Origin: Aselliscus stoliczkanus | Lineage: Eukaryota > Chordata > Mammalia > Chiroptera > Hipposideridae | NCBI GenBank assembly: GCA_033961575.1 | Contig: CM066732.1 | Coordinates: forward strand, 55,994,001 to 56,058,000 | Direction: 5' to 3' | DNA: 64,000 nucleotides | Part shown: piece after piece, positions 36,191 to 47,432 of the stretch | How positions within the stretch are numbered: the first letter of the stretch is position 1 | How the letters are laid out: each line of letters begins with the position of its first letter | Notes under the pieces: generated by a model | The model's database searches: none | Told to the model about the DNA's origin: nothing | The model's input: only the letters and a program-made list of their open reading frames with translations | Program-made: the position numbers and the translations under genes

Positions 36191-36549
36191 ATGTCTTGGA
36201 AGCCACTCAAAACCAGTGAGCACTGAGATAAGCTGTGAGGTCGGAGGCTAAGCTCCACGGGTGGGTGGGAACCCCACGCTGAGGACATGGCCTGTGAGCT
36301 GACCCAGATGGCGGGGTGCACCAGGCCCATGGGGCCCACACTCCAGGCAGAGGGGTCTCCCAGGCGGGAAATCCTTGAGTTGGAGGGATGGGGGGCAGGG
36401 CATCATGGGAAATACAGACCACAGGGTGCGTGGCCAGGCAGGGGAGTGTCAGAGTCCCGGCCCTACGCCTTATGCAGCAGGAAGGCACCAAGGTTTAACA
36501 CAGATGTAGCAAATAGTCTAATTTATATTTTTAAACATCATTAAGAGGA
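36191..36549. other. Unique DNA, no gene seen
   Basis: GC-rich, no recognised repeat, no supported ORF. Confidence 0.4.
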
Positions 36550-36788
36550 GAAAACCTATATGACCTTGGGAGGGCCATGACATTTTAGATACAACACCAA
36601 AGGTATGATTCACAAAAGAAGTCACCGATAGGCTGAACTTCATTAAATTAAAATTTCTTGCCTTGGGAAAGGCAGTGCCAACAGAATGAGACGACAAGCC
36701 ACAGGCTGGAAGAAAATGTTTACAGAAGACACTTGTGATAAGGATTATTATTCAAAATATACAAAGCACTCTTAAAACTCAACAATAA
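36550..36788 (+). mobile_element. Old L1 ORF2 fragment, left part of a split element
   Basis: ACCTATATGACCTTGGGAGG ... TTAGATACAACACCAAAGG ... CACTCTTAAAACTCAACAA matches L1 ORF2 near its C-terminal third. The same element resumes at about 37,195-37,239 after a SINE and at 42,663 after the composite L1. Reading across the three pieces gives a continuous L1 order. Confidence 0.8.
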
Positions 36789-37190
36789 GGGCCGGCCGAG
36801 TGGCGTGTTGGTTAAGAGCTGACTTGGGACACCAGCTCTGAGCACCACGGCCCGGTTCAGATCCCACATGAGGGCCACTGACACTGCCCTTAAAGCGAAG
36901 ATGGTGAACAACAGCTCAACCTGGAGCTGGACTGCCCTGAGTCGCCGTTGGTGGCGTAGGCTGCAATGGGGCTGGCTGGCAGCTGGCGTGAGCTGTCGTG
37001 GGCCACCGTGAGTGGCTACCCAATGGCCAGCAAGTGACTGCCTCGCCCAAGAAGAGCGCAATGACGATACCAACATGGGTCAGTGAGGCGACGTCCTCCA
37101 CAACTAGACTGAAGAACAAAGGGACAGCAACTTTTCTGTTCCCCTACCTCAATTCCCCAATAAAATCTTTAAAAACAAACAAACAAACAA
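36789..37190 (+). mobile_element. Long tRNA-derived SINE
   Basis: Head GGGCCGGCCGAGTGGCGTGT, GA/CTG-rich body, end CCCCAATAAAATCTTTAAAA plus (AAAC)n. Probable target duplication CTCAACAA at 36,778-36,785 and 37,195-37,202, within the old L1. The sequence differs from the 30.2-kb copy at many sites, so it is probably somewhat older. Confidence 0.9.
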
Positions 37191-37239
37191 AAACCTCAAC
37201 AAGAAAACAAACAACTTGATTTTTAAAATGGGCCAAAGA

Positions 37240-38686
37240 GGAGACTTCTAGTCAAGATGGTGGAGCAGGTAAACACTGCACTTACCTCCTACCAGGACCC
37301 CTTCAAAATTACATCTAAACCACAGAACAGCCGTCATTAAGAACCGCCTGCAGTCTAGCTGAACAGAAGCCCTACAACTAAGGATATACAGAAGACGGCA
37401 CCTCGTGGCTGGTAAGAGGGGCAGAGACATAGAACAGGCTGGTCCCACACCCACGTATGACAGTTAAAAATCAGGAGGGATATCTCAGCCATGGAGGTTG
37501 CCCCTGAGGAGCGAGGGGTCCCAGCCCCACACCAGGCTCCCCAGCCCAGGGTTCCAGTGCTGGGGAGAGAAGTCCCCACAACTTCTTGCTCTGAAAACCA
37601 GCAGAGATTGTGGCTGAGAGAGACAAGGGCTGCTGAGGTCCCAGGCGTTCCTCTTAAAGGGCCCGCACATGGACTTACTCACTGATGGATTCACTCGCTC
37701 TGAGCTCCAGCGCTGGGGCAGCAGCTCGAAGGTGCCAGGGACATATGGGGAGGAGCTGGGTTCCCAGGCTCCAGGGTGAGGGCCGGAGGGGCAGCTTTCT
37801 CCTGGACAGAGGAGCTGGCAGAAGCCATTGTTCCTTTCTTGAGCCCTCCCTCTCCCAGCGTGCTGACGCAGGCGGCCCTGTATCTGAGCCTCCATTAACC
37901 TGGCTGACACAGTTGCCCTGCCCTGCAGATTCCATGAAACCTCACCCAACTTGCCGGTCCACCCAAGCCACTTCCAGCAGCTTTTTCATACAAACAGATT
38001 GTCTTGTCTCAAGCTGCGGACTTTCCTAACATCTCTCAAAGGTTCACAAACCTCAAACAAGCAGCATCTGACCTCGGTGTGCCCCGTACCTTTTGCTAAG
38101 CAGCCCCAAGCCCAGCCCTGGTGGCAGCTGGCCTCAATTTGCTGCTCAGCCTCTCCCAGGTGTCTGCAAGCCCAGCACAAGTGGAACCATCTGCAGATCA
38201 CTTTGGAGCTCATACCAAGTGGCCCCGGGCAGGACACAGGCAGCAGCTGACCTGGGCCTGCACCAGAGCCCCTCCCAAGGGGTCCCAGAACCAACACACC
38301 CAGAGGCCAGCTTCACACCACCCACCCACCTGCACAGATGTCACACCCAGAGGGCAGACAGGCCCAGGGACCTGCTGAAGTGATCCTGCTCTGTAGGGTC
38401 AGCCCCTGCACAACAGCCTCCACTGTAGTCACAGCCAGTCCTCACAACCACTCAGCCTGAGGGCCAATCCCTCCCACTGATGAGCAAACAGCAACCAAGG
38501 CTCAACTACAACAGGAGGGCACACAAGCCCACAGAAAGGACACACCTGGAGCACCCAGCTCAGGTGACCAGGGAGACTGTGCCACTGGGCCCCACAGCAT
38601 ACCTACTACATGAGGCCACTCTACTAAGACTGGGAGACATAGAAGCCCTACCTAATACATAGAAATAAACACAGGGAGGCAGCCAA
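37240..38686 (+). promoter_or_regulatory. L1-B 5'UTR
   Basis: GC-rich leader between the L1 5' end and ORF1, corresponding in position to the L1-A 5'UTR. Mammalian L1 5'UTRs carry an internal Pol II promoter. No 111-bp tandem structure like that of L1-A was seen. Confidence 0.65.
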
Positions 38687-38871
38687 ATGAGGAGACAAAG
38701 AAATGCATCCCAAATAAAAGAACAGAACAAAGCTCCAGGAAAAGAACTAAAATGGAGACAAGCAACCTACCAGACACAGAGTTCCAAACCCTGGTTACAA
38801 GGATGCTCAGTGATCTCAGGGAGAACTTCAACAGAGAGATAGGAAACATAAAAAGGAACCAGTCAAAAATT

Positions 38872-39350
38872 GGGCCGGCCGAGTGGCGCATTGGTTAAGC
38901 GCTGGTTTTGGGATGCCAGCGGCCCCAGTTTGGATCCCACATGAGGGCCAGTGACACTGCCCTCTACAGCTAACAACAGCTCCAACTGGAGCTGGGCTGT
39001 GCGAGCCCCGGTGATGGTGTGGGCTGCAGCCCCTGCTGCAGTGGGCTGCCATAGGCTACAGTGAGTGGCCCGCAGCCAGCGTGAGCGGCTGGCAGCCAAG
39101 CATGAGCTGCCAATAGCCACAGTGAGTGACATCCAGAGGCCAGCGACCGATCTGCCTCATCTGGGAAGAGCGCAATGATGATACCAACATGGGCCAGTGA
39201 AGCAACATCCTCCGCAACTAAACTGAAGAACAAGAAGACGGCAACTTGTCTGTTCCCCTTCCCCGATTCCCAACGCTGTTCCCCTCCACCAATTCCCCAA
39301 TAAAATCTTTAAAAAAAATAAAATAAAATAAAATAAAATAAAATAAAAAT
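38872..39350 (+). mobile_element. Long tRNA-derived SINE inside L1-B ORF1
   Basis: Head GGGCCGGCCGAGTGGCGCAT, body as in the 30.2-kb copy (for example CCCCTGCTGCAGTGGGCTGC), end CCCCAATAAAATCTTTAAAA followed by a (AAAAT)n tail. Very similar to the 30.2-kb copy, so from a related recent source. The target duplication could not be fixed because flank and tail are both A-rich. Confidence 0.93.
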
Positions 39351-39365
39351 AAAGAATACAATAAG

Positions 39366-39470
39366 GGTCGGCCAAGTGGCGCGGTGGTTAAGCGCTGGCT
39401 TGGGAAGCCAGCGGCCCCGGTTCAGTCCCACATGAGAGGGCCAGTGACACTGCCCTCAAAAAAAAAAAAA
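39366..39470 (+). mobile_element. Short tRNA-derived SINE inside L1-B ORF1
   Basis: Starts GGTCGGCCAAGTGGCGCGGT and ends GTGACACTGCCCTC plus A(16). Exact 15-bp target duplication AAAGAATACAATAAG at 39,351-39,365 and 39,471-39,485. Confidence 0.96.
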
Positions 39471-40328
39471 AAAGAATACAATAAGTGAAATGAAGAATAC
39501 AATAGAAGAGATCACCAGTATATTAGATGAAGCAGAGGATCAAATCAGCGATTTGGAAAACAAGGTAGCAGAAAATACCCAATCAGAACAGCAAAAAGAA
39601 AAAAGAATCCAAAATAATGAGGACAGTTTAAGGGGCCTCTGGAACAATATCAAGTGTGACAACAATTGCAGCATTGGGATACCAGGAGGAGGAGAGAGAG
39701 CAAGGGATAGAGAACCTATCTGAAGAAACAATGACTGAAAACTTCCCTAAGCTGGTGAAGGAAATAGACATACAAACCAGGAAGCCCCAGGAGTCTCAAA
39801 CAAGATAAACCCAAACAGGCCCACATCAAGACACATTATAATTAAAATGGCAAAGGTTAAAGACAACGAGAGAATCCTAAAAGCAGCAAGAGAAAAGCAG
39901 TTAGCTACCTATGAAGGAGCTCCCATAAGACTGTCAGAGGATTTCTCAACAGAAACTTTGCAACCCAGAAGGGATTGGCAGGAAATATTCAATGTGATGA
40001 AAAGCAAGGACCTACAACCAAGATTGCTCTACCCAGGAAAGCTATCATTTAGAATCGAAGAGCAGATAAAGAGCTTTCCAGATCAGAAAAAGCTAAAGGA
40101 GTTCATCACCACCAAACCAGTATTACAAGGAATGTTAGAGGGACTTCTACAAGAAAAGGAATTTAAAAAGAACATAAATATGAATAATAAAATGGCAATA
40201 GCTACATATCTATCAACAGTTACTTTCAATGTAAAGGATTAAATGCTCCAATCAAAAGACATAGGAGGTCTTAATGGATAAGAAAAGAAAACCTTTACAT
40301 ACGCTGCCTATAGGAGACTCATTTCAGA

Positions 40329-40625
40329 TTGAAAGACACCCAGAAAGTAAAAGGATGGAAAAGATATTTCATGATAATGGAAACAAACAAACAAAAACAA
40401 AAACGAAAAGCTGGAGTAGCAATCCTTACACCAGAGAAAATAGCCTTTAAAACAAAGGCTTCAGCAGAAGACAAAGACCCAGTAATCCCACTTCTGGGTA
40501 TTTATCTGAATAAACTGAAAACACTAATTCAGAAAGACCTGTGCCTCCATGTGTTCACTGCAGCGCTGTTTACAGTGGCCCGGATGTGGAGGCAGCCTGG
40601 GTGTCTGTCAGTGGAAGATGGATGA
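40329..40625 (+). pseudogene. L1-B ORF2 deletion fusion: endonuclease start joined in frame to ORF2 C-terminus
   Basis: A single open frame of 98 codons starts with endonuclease-domain sequence (KRKAGVAILTPEKIAFKTKA) and, at about position 40,476, passes without a stop into ORF2 C-terminal sequence (PVIPLLGIYLNKLKTLIQKD ... LHVFTAALFTVARMW). All of the reverse transcriptase and most of the endonuclease are missing, so no ORF2 activity is possible. L1 3'UTR-like sequence follows to about 41,150. This could be an internal deletion in L1-B, a template switch between two L1 RNAs, or recombination with an adjacent 5'-truncated L1. In-frame joining may be chance. Confidence 0.85.
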
Positions 40626-41412
40626 AGAGGAGGGGCTGCATATATACAGTGGAATATTGCTCGGCCATAAAAAAGAATGAAATCTTGCCATCTGCAACAG
40701 CATGGATGGGCCTGGAGGGAATTATGCTGAGTGAAATAAGTTAGAGAGAGACAACTACCATATGATTTCACTTATGCATGGAATCTAAAAAACAAAATAA
40801 ATGAACAAACAAAGCAGAAACATACTCATAGAAACAGAGAACATTTTGATGGTTGCCAGATGGGAGGCGGTGGGGTCAAGGTGAAAAAAGTAAAGGGATT
40901 AAGTACAAACTGGCAGTTACAAAATAGTCATGGGGATGTAAATTACAGCACAGGGAATATAGTCAGTAACATGGAAATAACTGTGGACGGTGCCAGGTGG
41001 GTGCTAGACTTATGGGGGCATCACTTCATAAGTTATATAAATGTGTCCTCACTATGCTGTACACCGGAAATTAATACAATATTATATGTCAACTGTAATA
41101 TAACAGTTAAAAATTAATTAAATTTTAAAATAAATAAAATTTTAAAAATATAAAAATGGTACGAGAACAAATTCAAAATGGATTAAAGACTTAAATGTAA
41201 GACCTGAAACCATAAAACTCCTAGAAGAATTTATAGGAAGTAAATTTGCAGACATTATCCTGAGTAATATTTTTACTGATATATCCCCTTGGGCAAGGGA
41301 AATAAAAGAAAAAATAAACATATAGGATTACATCAAACTTAAAAGTCTTTTCACAGCAAAGGAAACCATCAATAAAACAAAAAGGCAGCTTACTGAATGG
41401 GAGAATATATTT

Positions 41413-42117
41413 GTGAATGATATATCTGATAAGGGGTTAATATCCAAAATTTATAAAAGACTCATGCAACTCAACACCAAAAAAGCAAGCAACCCAATTA
41501 AAAAATGGGCAGAGGATATGAAGAGGCATTTCTCTAAAGAGGACATACAGATGGCCAACAGACATATGAAAAAATGTTCAACCTCACTAATCATCAGAGA
41601 AATGCAAATAAAAACCACCATGAGATACCACCTCACTCCAGTCAGAATGGCTATCATCAACAAATCAACAAACAACAAGTGCTGGCGGGGCTGTGGAGAA
41701 AAGGGGACCCTGGTGCACTGTTGGTGGGACTGCAGATTGGTGCAGCCACTATGGAAATCAGTATGGAGGTACCTCAAAAAACTGGAAATGCAGTATGACC
41801 CAGCATTTCCACTCTTGGGTATCTACCCAGAAGAACCCAAGACGCTAATTGGAAAAGATATATGCACCCCTATGTTTATTGCAGCTCTATTTACAATAGT
41901 CAAGACTTGGAAACTACGGAAATACCAATCAGTAGATGAATGGATTGTGGTAAAACTGGGGTACATTTACACAATGGAGTATTACTCCTCTATAAGGAAG
42001 AAAGAAATCATACCATTTGCAACAATATGGATGGACCTACAGACTATTATGTTAAGTGAAATAAGTCAGTCAGAGAAAGACAAATACCATATGATCTCAC
42101 TTATATGTGGAATCTAA
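41413..42117 (+). pseudogene. L1 ORF2 C-terminal third with Cys-rich motif
   Basis: A long open frame (234 codons) of the ORF2 C-terminal region. It contains the zinc-knuckle-like [18 protein letters not shown] motif, then [27 protein letters not shown], a MFIAALFTI stretch and the terminal [18 protein letters not shown], followed by a stop. The Cys-rich domain of L1 ORF2p is needed for retrotransposition and RNP formation. The copy lacks endonuclease and reverse transcriptase. Upstream ORF2 sequence is recognisable from about 41,160 but has a stop at about 41,323. The downstream 3'UTR (42,118-42,607) has the same type of end as the fragments at 52.5 and 56.2 kb. Its long open frame suggests it is among the younger L1 pieces here. 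Confidence 0.9.
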
Positions 42118-42605
42118 AGAACTGAATAAATGAGTAAAGTAAACAGAAATGGTCTCATAGATATAGAGGAAAAACTGATGGTTGCTAGTTGGGAGGGGGT
42201 GGGGATGAGGGAGAAGGGGAAGGGATTAGACAGCATAGATGGGTAACTACAATCTTGCCACAAGGATATGAAAGACAGTTCGGGGAATATAATTAATAAT
42301 GTTGTCAGTATTTTGTAGGGTGTCAGGTGGTCACATGCCTTGTTAGGGAGACCACTTCATAGATGGTGTAGAGGCCTGACCACCGCACTGTATATCTGAA
42401 GCTGAAGTTGAATAATATTGTATATCAACTATAATTTAATATATATATAGTCACGGGATGTGGAGTATGTTGGAGAATGGAGTCAATGGAATTATAATAG
42501 ATATGTATGACATCAGGGAGGGCAGTGGACTGGGGAGGGGGTTGTCACTTTGTGGGGGGTGAAAAGTATAACTATTGCATTGTTTTGTACACCTGAAACT
42601 AATAA

Positions 42606-42607
<2 letters not shown>

Positions 42608-42660
<53 letters not shown>
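42608..42660. repeat. (TA)n microsatellite at the L1 3' end
   Basis: About 26 TA dinucleotides following CTGAAACTAATAACTAA, where an A-rich L1 tail would be expected. Confidence 0.95.
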
Positions 42661-42662
<2 letters not shown>

Positions 42663-42663
<1 letters not shown>

Positions 42664-42840
42664 AATGGACCAAAGACCTTAAGAGGCACTTCACCAAAGA
42701 AGATACACAGATGGCAAACAAAAACATGAAAAGAGGCTTCATGCCCTATGTTATTAGGGAAATGCAAATTAGAACAATATTGAGATACTACACACCTATC
42801 AGAATGGCCAAAACCTGGCACACTGACCATACCCAATGCC
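42663..42840 (+). mobile_element. Old L1 ORF2 fragment, right part of the split element
   Basis: CCAAAGACCTTAAGAGGCAC, TCACCAAAGAAGATACACAG, GGGAAATGCAAATTAGAACA and TATCAGAATGGCCAAAACC continue L1 ORF2 exactly where the 37,195-37,239 piece stops. Confidence 0.85.
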
Positions 42841-43039
42841 GGCGGCCCCAGTGTCTTCCTTCATGAGGCTTCAGACACAGAAAAAATAAACTGAAGCAGT
42901 TATTGACATCAGACAATAACGGCAGCTACCCTGTGAGATTAAAAGGTTATTTCCACTCTCTTAAGAAGAAATTTTATCAGTAATATTCATGGATGCTAAT
43001 TACGAAGTACTGGCGATCACCACTGGTGGTCAGTTCCAC

Positions 43040-43150
43040 TATCACATTTATTTTTCTAATGAGGACACCGAGACCAGAGAGGTTAAGACATTTGCTGAAA
43101 GTCACACAGCTCATAGATGGTAGAGCCCCTATCTGACCCCCGGCGGTGAG
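43040..43150 (-). mobile_element. MIR SINE fossil
   Basis: On the plus strand, antisense MIR order: AATGAGGACACCGAGACCAG, AGAGGTTAAGACATTTGC, GAAAGTCACACAGCTCATAG, TGGTAGAGCCCC. Confidence 0.8.
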
Positions 43151-43699
43151 AACCCATCAAGTTCTGCTGTGTCACACAGGTCAGAGCGTGTAAAGGTTTT
43201 TGGGTCATATGGCCGCCACAGTGGGGCCGGACTGAGTCCCAGGCCCTGCACTTTCAGCCACATGGATGAGTGCGGCATCCACGGTGCCTCCTGGACACGG
43301 ATGCCCAGCGGGCCCAGGTGACCAGCCTCGTGTGCTGCGCCCCCAGAGGCAGGCAGTCGGTCCAGCAGCCTCAGACCTGCAGCGAGCTCACAGGGAGGAG
43401 CTGTGGGGACTCAGAGGGAGCCGGGGGGCGCTGGGCCTGAAGCTGCACCCCTAGCGACCCCACGTCAGGAAGCGCGGCCCCTGGGAGCATGGTCCAGCCG
43501 CTCCCTGCAGAAACACAGCCGCCTCTCGGGTCCGCCGGCCCGGAGCGCGCAGGGCCTGTGCGCCCATCACTCACACCTTCCCCGGCACCCTGGGACATGA
43601 ATCACCTGTCTCCGTCAAGGTTATATTTTCTTGTTTTAAAAAGAGTTCCTATTCTTCTTATTATTCTGAGGATGGAAAAAGTTGCCTCTTTTTTTGGCT

Positions 43700-44105
43700 T
43701 AGAAGGTGGCTGAATGTTTCAATATATTCATGCAAACGAGATATTTCATCTCATGGATTTTATCCCAGTTCTGTCTATGCACATTTTAAATAAATTAAGA
43801 TGAAATAAATCCATTTTATTATATTACCCAGTGCCATCTCCATGAAATAATGCCCATATTTGTATTTCCTAAGGAATGTTGACGTGGCTAAAAATGTTGC
43901 TGCAAGTGTAATCTTTGAGGATTGTGCTGCCAGAAAAAAAATAAATCTAGGCCTTTGTTTAGAGCTTAGAGTGGCACCACTTTTGATTGAAATGGCTCGA
44001 AATATCCATCCCCAAAACATGGACGAGGCCGTAAAGCACACAGAATTGTCACCATTGGCTCAGAAACAAAAGTGGTTGCTTCCTTTGTTTTCTTAACATC
44101 TATTC
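43700..44105. promoter_or_regulatory. AT-rich repeat-free block (candidate conserved noncoding element)
   Basis: About 400 bp without recognised repeats, AT-rich between two GC-rich regions. Motifs include TTCATGCAAACGAG, TAAATAAATTAAGATG, CATTTTATTATATTACCC and TTTTGATTGAAATGGC. A short open frame on each strand has no domain. Composition and isolation suggest constraint, but this is inference. Confidence 0.35.
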
Positions 44106-45464
44106 TCTTCCCCCCGGCATAAACCCCACACACAGATCAATTATATAGGCCCCCTTTCTCGGGAAGAACAAATGAGGGCTGGCAGCGGCCAGCCCTGGGG
44201 GCCGAGGCGGCCGCCAGGGGCTCTGGGCTCTAGGCCCCCCACCGCGTGGCAGCCCATCTGCCCATCTTCTCACCCGCACGGGCGCCGGGCAGGGGAGCTG
44301 CAGCACCTCCACTTCCACTTCCTTCACAGGAGGGAGGGGCCCGTGTGGATCCTGGCATCTGGTCACCTTTAGAAGGCAGACGACGGACAAGCACTGCTGG
44401 CCCCTGTGAAGTCATCTTGAAGCCCGCTGGCCCCCGGGGACAAGAAGAGCTCACTGTCCAGGAGATAAACTGGGACCAGGACCGGATGAGACTGAGTGGG
44501 ATCTCTCCCGTCCCCACGAGAGCCACCCCAAGTCCGTCGGGCCTGTGGCTTTCCTAGAGCGCCAAGTATAAGGCAGACGTAGAAACAGTGGGGGGCAGCC
44601 ACCGGCTGTGCCCAGCAGCCCAGGCCACCTCTGCTGGCTGCCTCCTCCTCACACCCCTTCCCCGCCACCCCGGACCCTCTCTCTCTGCCTGGCATCACAC
44701 TCAACACACTTCCATGGGTGGACAGACAAGCTGATGAGTCAGCGGTACCCAGCCCTGCTCCTTCTAAACCACCTCTCCAGGTGTGACACACAGTCAGAAT
44801 CGCTGGCTGTATACACAGGAGACAGGGCCTCAACAGAAGCACACCTGTGAGACATCAGCCCTCGAGGCTGAGACCAGGGTCCCCACGTGCCCGAGTATCG
44901 TGGCTAAGGACAGTGGCTCCTTCTGTGGCTGTGCTTGTGCGTCCGATGCCCGGGCTTTCTGGGAAACAGCAGCCGCCTCACCAGAGCAGCCAGCCAGGTT
45001 CCAGCCAGAGCCCAGCTCACACCTGCAGCAGCCTCCCTGTTACTGGCCTGTTTCTCAGCCCCGGGGCCCCAGAACAGGCGAGAGGTCCCACTTGCCAGTC
45101 ACCACCAGTGGGCCAGACGTGTAACCTTGCAGAAAAGGGTTCTCTTTCAGTGACAGACATTGCTACCACTGATCAGAGAAAGTGCCTCTAGACCCTCCAG
45201 GGAGCGCCCTCAGGCCCACCTGCTGACAAAGGTCCTGATGAGCGGAGACCTGCCCCTCCTTTCCTGGGTCAGCCTGAGAAAGGCACAGGGAATCCTGGCC
45301 CAAACCCCCAAACCTCCAGCGCTCAGAGCCAAGTGATGTGCTCAGCTGGCTGCTTCCGCCTCCGCGGCCTTTCACGTCCGCTAAGTCCAGCCTGACAGCC
45401 CACCTTTGACGAAATGCTGGCGCAACAAACTCATAAACAACACCAAAGCCTTTGGAGCTGATGT

Positions 45465-45610
45465 ACGGCTGCATTTAATAAACATTTGTTTGCATATTTT
45501 TTATCATGCTAATGAATATAATTACTTTAATTTATGTCATCCAGCTATGATTCTGTTCTGATCTATACGTCACTTAAATGTGTCGTGTTAGCATTTTGCA
45601 CACAGTGGCA
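45465..45610. promoter_or_regulatory. AT-rich repeat-free island with octamer/homeodomain-like motifs
   Basis: TGTTTGCATATTTTTTATCA, ATGCTAATGAATATAATTAC and TTTAATTTATG occur within 80 bp between GC-rich flanks. POU/homeodomain-like cores are visible. Function is inferred only. Confidence 0.35.
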
Positions 45611-47249
45611 CTTTGCAGAAAAGGGAGGACCCACTCCTCCTAGGAGAACTTGGAGCCATGTCCCCAGTTGGATGTGCCCGCGTGGCAGCTGGCCCCGCGG
45701 GGGCCCCAGCTGAGCACCCCTGCTGCCGGGAAGGCCTTCTTCAAAAGGCACATGGCTTCACTTCCCTTCGACCCCCCCAGGAAAGGGGCCTCTGAGCACT
45801 TACTGCAGCACAGTGACCAACACAGTCGCTAAAGAGTTTTCATCACATTCATGCTTTTACTGATCATAAAAGTAATGCGCATTAATTTTAGAAAGTAAAC
45901 ACGGAGATCACAGAGATTAGATGAAGATGATAAGTTAAACTACCTTCGAAATACTCAGAAAAAAAAATATCCATTTTTATACTATATATATATCCTTCTA
46001 AAATGCACAGGATAAGGCAAGGGGTCTTCCCCAAAATACAAGAAGAAGATGGTCTCTGAGAAAAGCATGTGCTCAGAGAAGAACCACAGCAAATGAGGCA
46101 AGGGCACCAGGGGAGTGAAGATTGAGTGGGGGTAGGGGGCGGGGTGCCCCAGAGGACTGGCGGAGCACTGCTTCACAACCGCACTAGGAGAAGTCATCTC
46201 CCACCTATGGCCGATGTGCCACGCGGCACTGTGGGCGGCACCGGCCCGCAGGTAGGCTGTGCCTTGCCAGAGAGGCAAAGCAGTGCCTGGGCGGCCAGAG
46301 CCCTCGCTCAGGAGTGTGGGCCCACCCTCCCCCACAGGCTCAATACATGGGGGCAGCTGCAGAAACAGGTCAGAAATGAACTGAGGCACCAGGCCTGAAG
46401 TCTCAGAGACACCGCGACCACAGGCCCAGGCAAGGGCATCACACCATTGCATGCAGCCCGGGAAGCGGCCTCGTTCCCCATCAGGCCTGAGACCCCCGCC
46501 CCCACTCAGGTACCAGGAAGCCAGAGGGCTGCTGGCGAAGGAACCTTGTCACGACAGTCCCGCAGCGCTCCTTCCAGGAAGAGCTCTCTGCCTCGGGAAA
46601 GGTCCTTCCCACAAGATTTACCGGACGGCCCATCCTGGCAAAGCGTTTTCCTGGTCAGGCAGCACCAGTGGGAGCTCCCGTGGGAGGAGGCAGCCATGCA
46701 GGCCAAAACAACACCGCGCAGGCTCTGAAAGGACACTGTCATTGGAACTGCAGCCCACAAAAGTAAGCAGAGCCTGCATGCCAACCCTAAACAAGGCAAC
46801 TGCTGCTAAAACGCTAAAACTGACATTTAAATAGGACCCAGTGTCTCCTCATATAAGAGTCAAAACGTTCAGGATAAAATCAAAGATCACTCATCATACC
46901 AAGAACCAGAAAATTACAACTTGAATGAAAAACACAATCCTTACACACCAACACTGAGAGAATCAGATACTGCAATTAACTGACGAGGGTTTTAGAGCAA
47001 CTACCATAGAAGTGATTGAAGCAGTTATACATTTTCTTGAAACAAATGAAAAGTTAGAAAAATCTCAGTAAGGAAACATAACTTATTAAAGGGAACTAAG
47101 TGGAAATTACAGAACTGAAAAGGCCAGTAATAGAAGTTTAAAAAATGCTGAATAGATTCAATATTGAATAGAGATCTCAGATAATAACATCAATAAGTGT
47201 GAGGACAGACCAGTCTGAACAGGCAGAAAATAGATTTAAAAAATAAATA

Positions 47250-47432
47250 GAGGCAGCCAGTTATATCAGGTGGTTAGAGTGCAGGCTCATAACACCAAAG
47301 TTGCCAGTTTGATCCCCACATGGGCCAAGGAGCTGTGTCCTCCACAGCTAGATTGAAACAACTATTTGACTTGGAGCTGATGGGTCCTGGAAAAATACAC
47401 TGTTCCCCAATAAAATTTCTTTAAATAAATAA
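47250..47432 (+). mobile_element. tRNA-derived SINE of a different subfamily (about 180 bp)
   Basis: GGCAGCCAGTTATATCAGGT, TGGTTAGAGTGCAGGCTCAT, B-box-like AGTTTGATCCCC, then a body with TTGACTTGGAGCTGATGGGT and an end TTCCCCAATAAAATTTCTTT. The head differs from the GGGCCGGCC SINEs, but the CCCCAATAAAAT tail type is shared with the long class. Confidence 0.85.

Larger units (their letters stand above)
38687..40242 (+). pseudogene. L1-B ORF1, disrupted by two SINEs and frameshifts
   Basis: The ATG at 38,687 opens MRRQRNASQIKEQNKAPGKE, alignable with the ORF1 N-terminus of L1-A. A frame break follows at about 38,750. A long SINE (38,872-39,350) and a short SINE (39,366-39,470) lie within the coiled-coil region. 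ORF1 resumes at about 39,486 with SEMKNTIEEITSILDEAEDQ and an RRM-like IGIPGGGERA, breaks again near 39,720, and finishes at 39,847-40,242 with a long open C-terminal domain (KAAREKQLATYEGAPIRLSE ... LLYPGKLSFRIEEQ). ORF1p would bind L1 RNA; this copy cannot produce it. The order of events is clear: L1 first, long SINE next, and the short SINE last, because the short one sits next to the long SINE's A-rich tail. Confidence 0.9.
37240..42662 (+). mobile_element. Composite LINE-1 insertion B, rearranged
   Basis: Begins with an L1 5' end (CTTCTAGTCAAGATGGTGGA) and carries a 5'UTR, ORF1 split by two SINEs, and the start of ORF2. It then jumps at about 40,476 to an ORF2 C-terminal end with its own 3'UTR (to about 41,150), followed by another ORF2 C-terminal third and a different 3'UTR ending in (TA)n. 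The whole block is bounded by AAATGGGCCAAAGA (37,226-37,239) and AAATGGACCAAAGA (42,663-42,676), a 14-bp target duplication with one mismatch. Either one insertion later suffered deletion and a nested insertion, or two L1s are stacked. Confidence 0.85.
42841..46849. other. Unique DNA, no gene seen
   Basis: GC-rich stretches (43,200-43,600, 44,170-45,400, 46,100-46,800) alternate with AT-rich, repeat-free islands listed separately. Open frames up to 157 codons overlap on both strands and lack domains. Confidence 0.45.
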
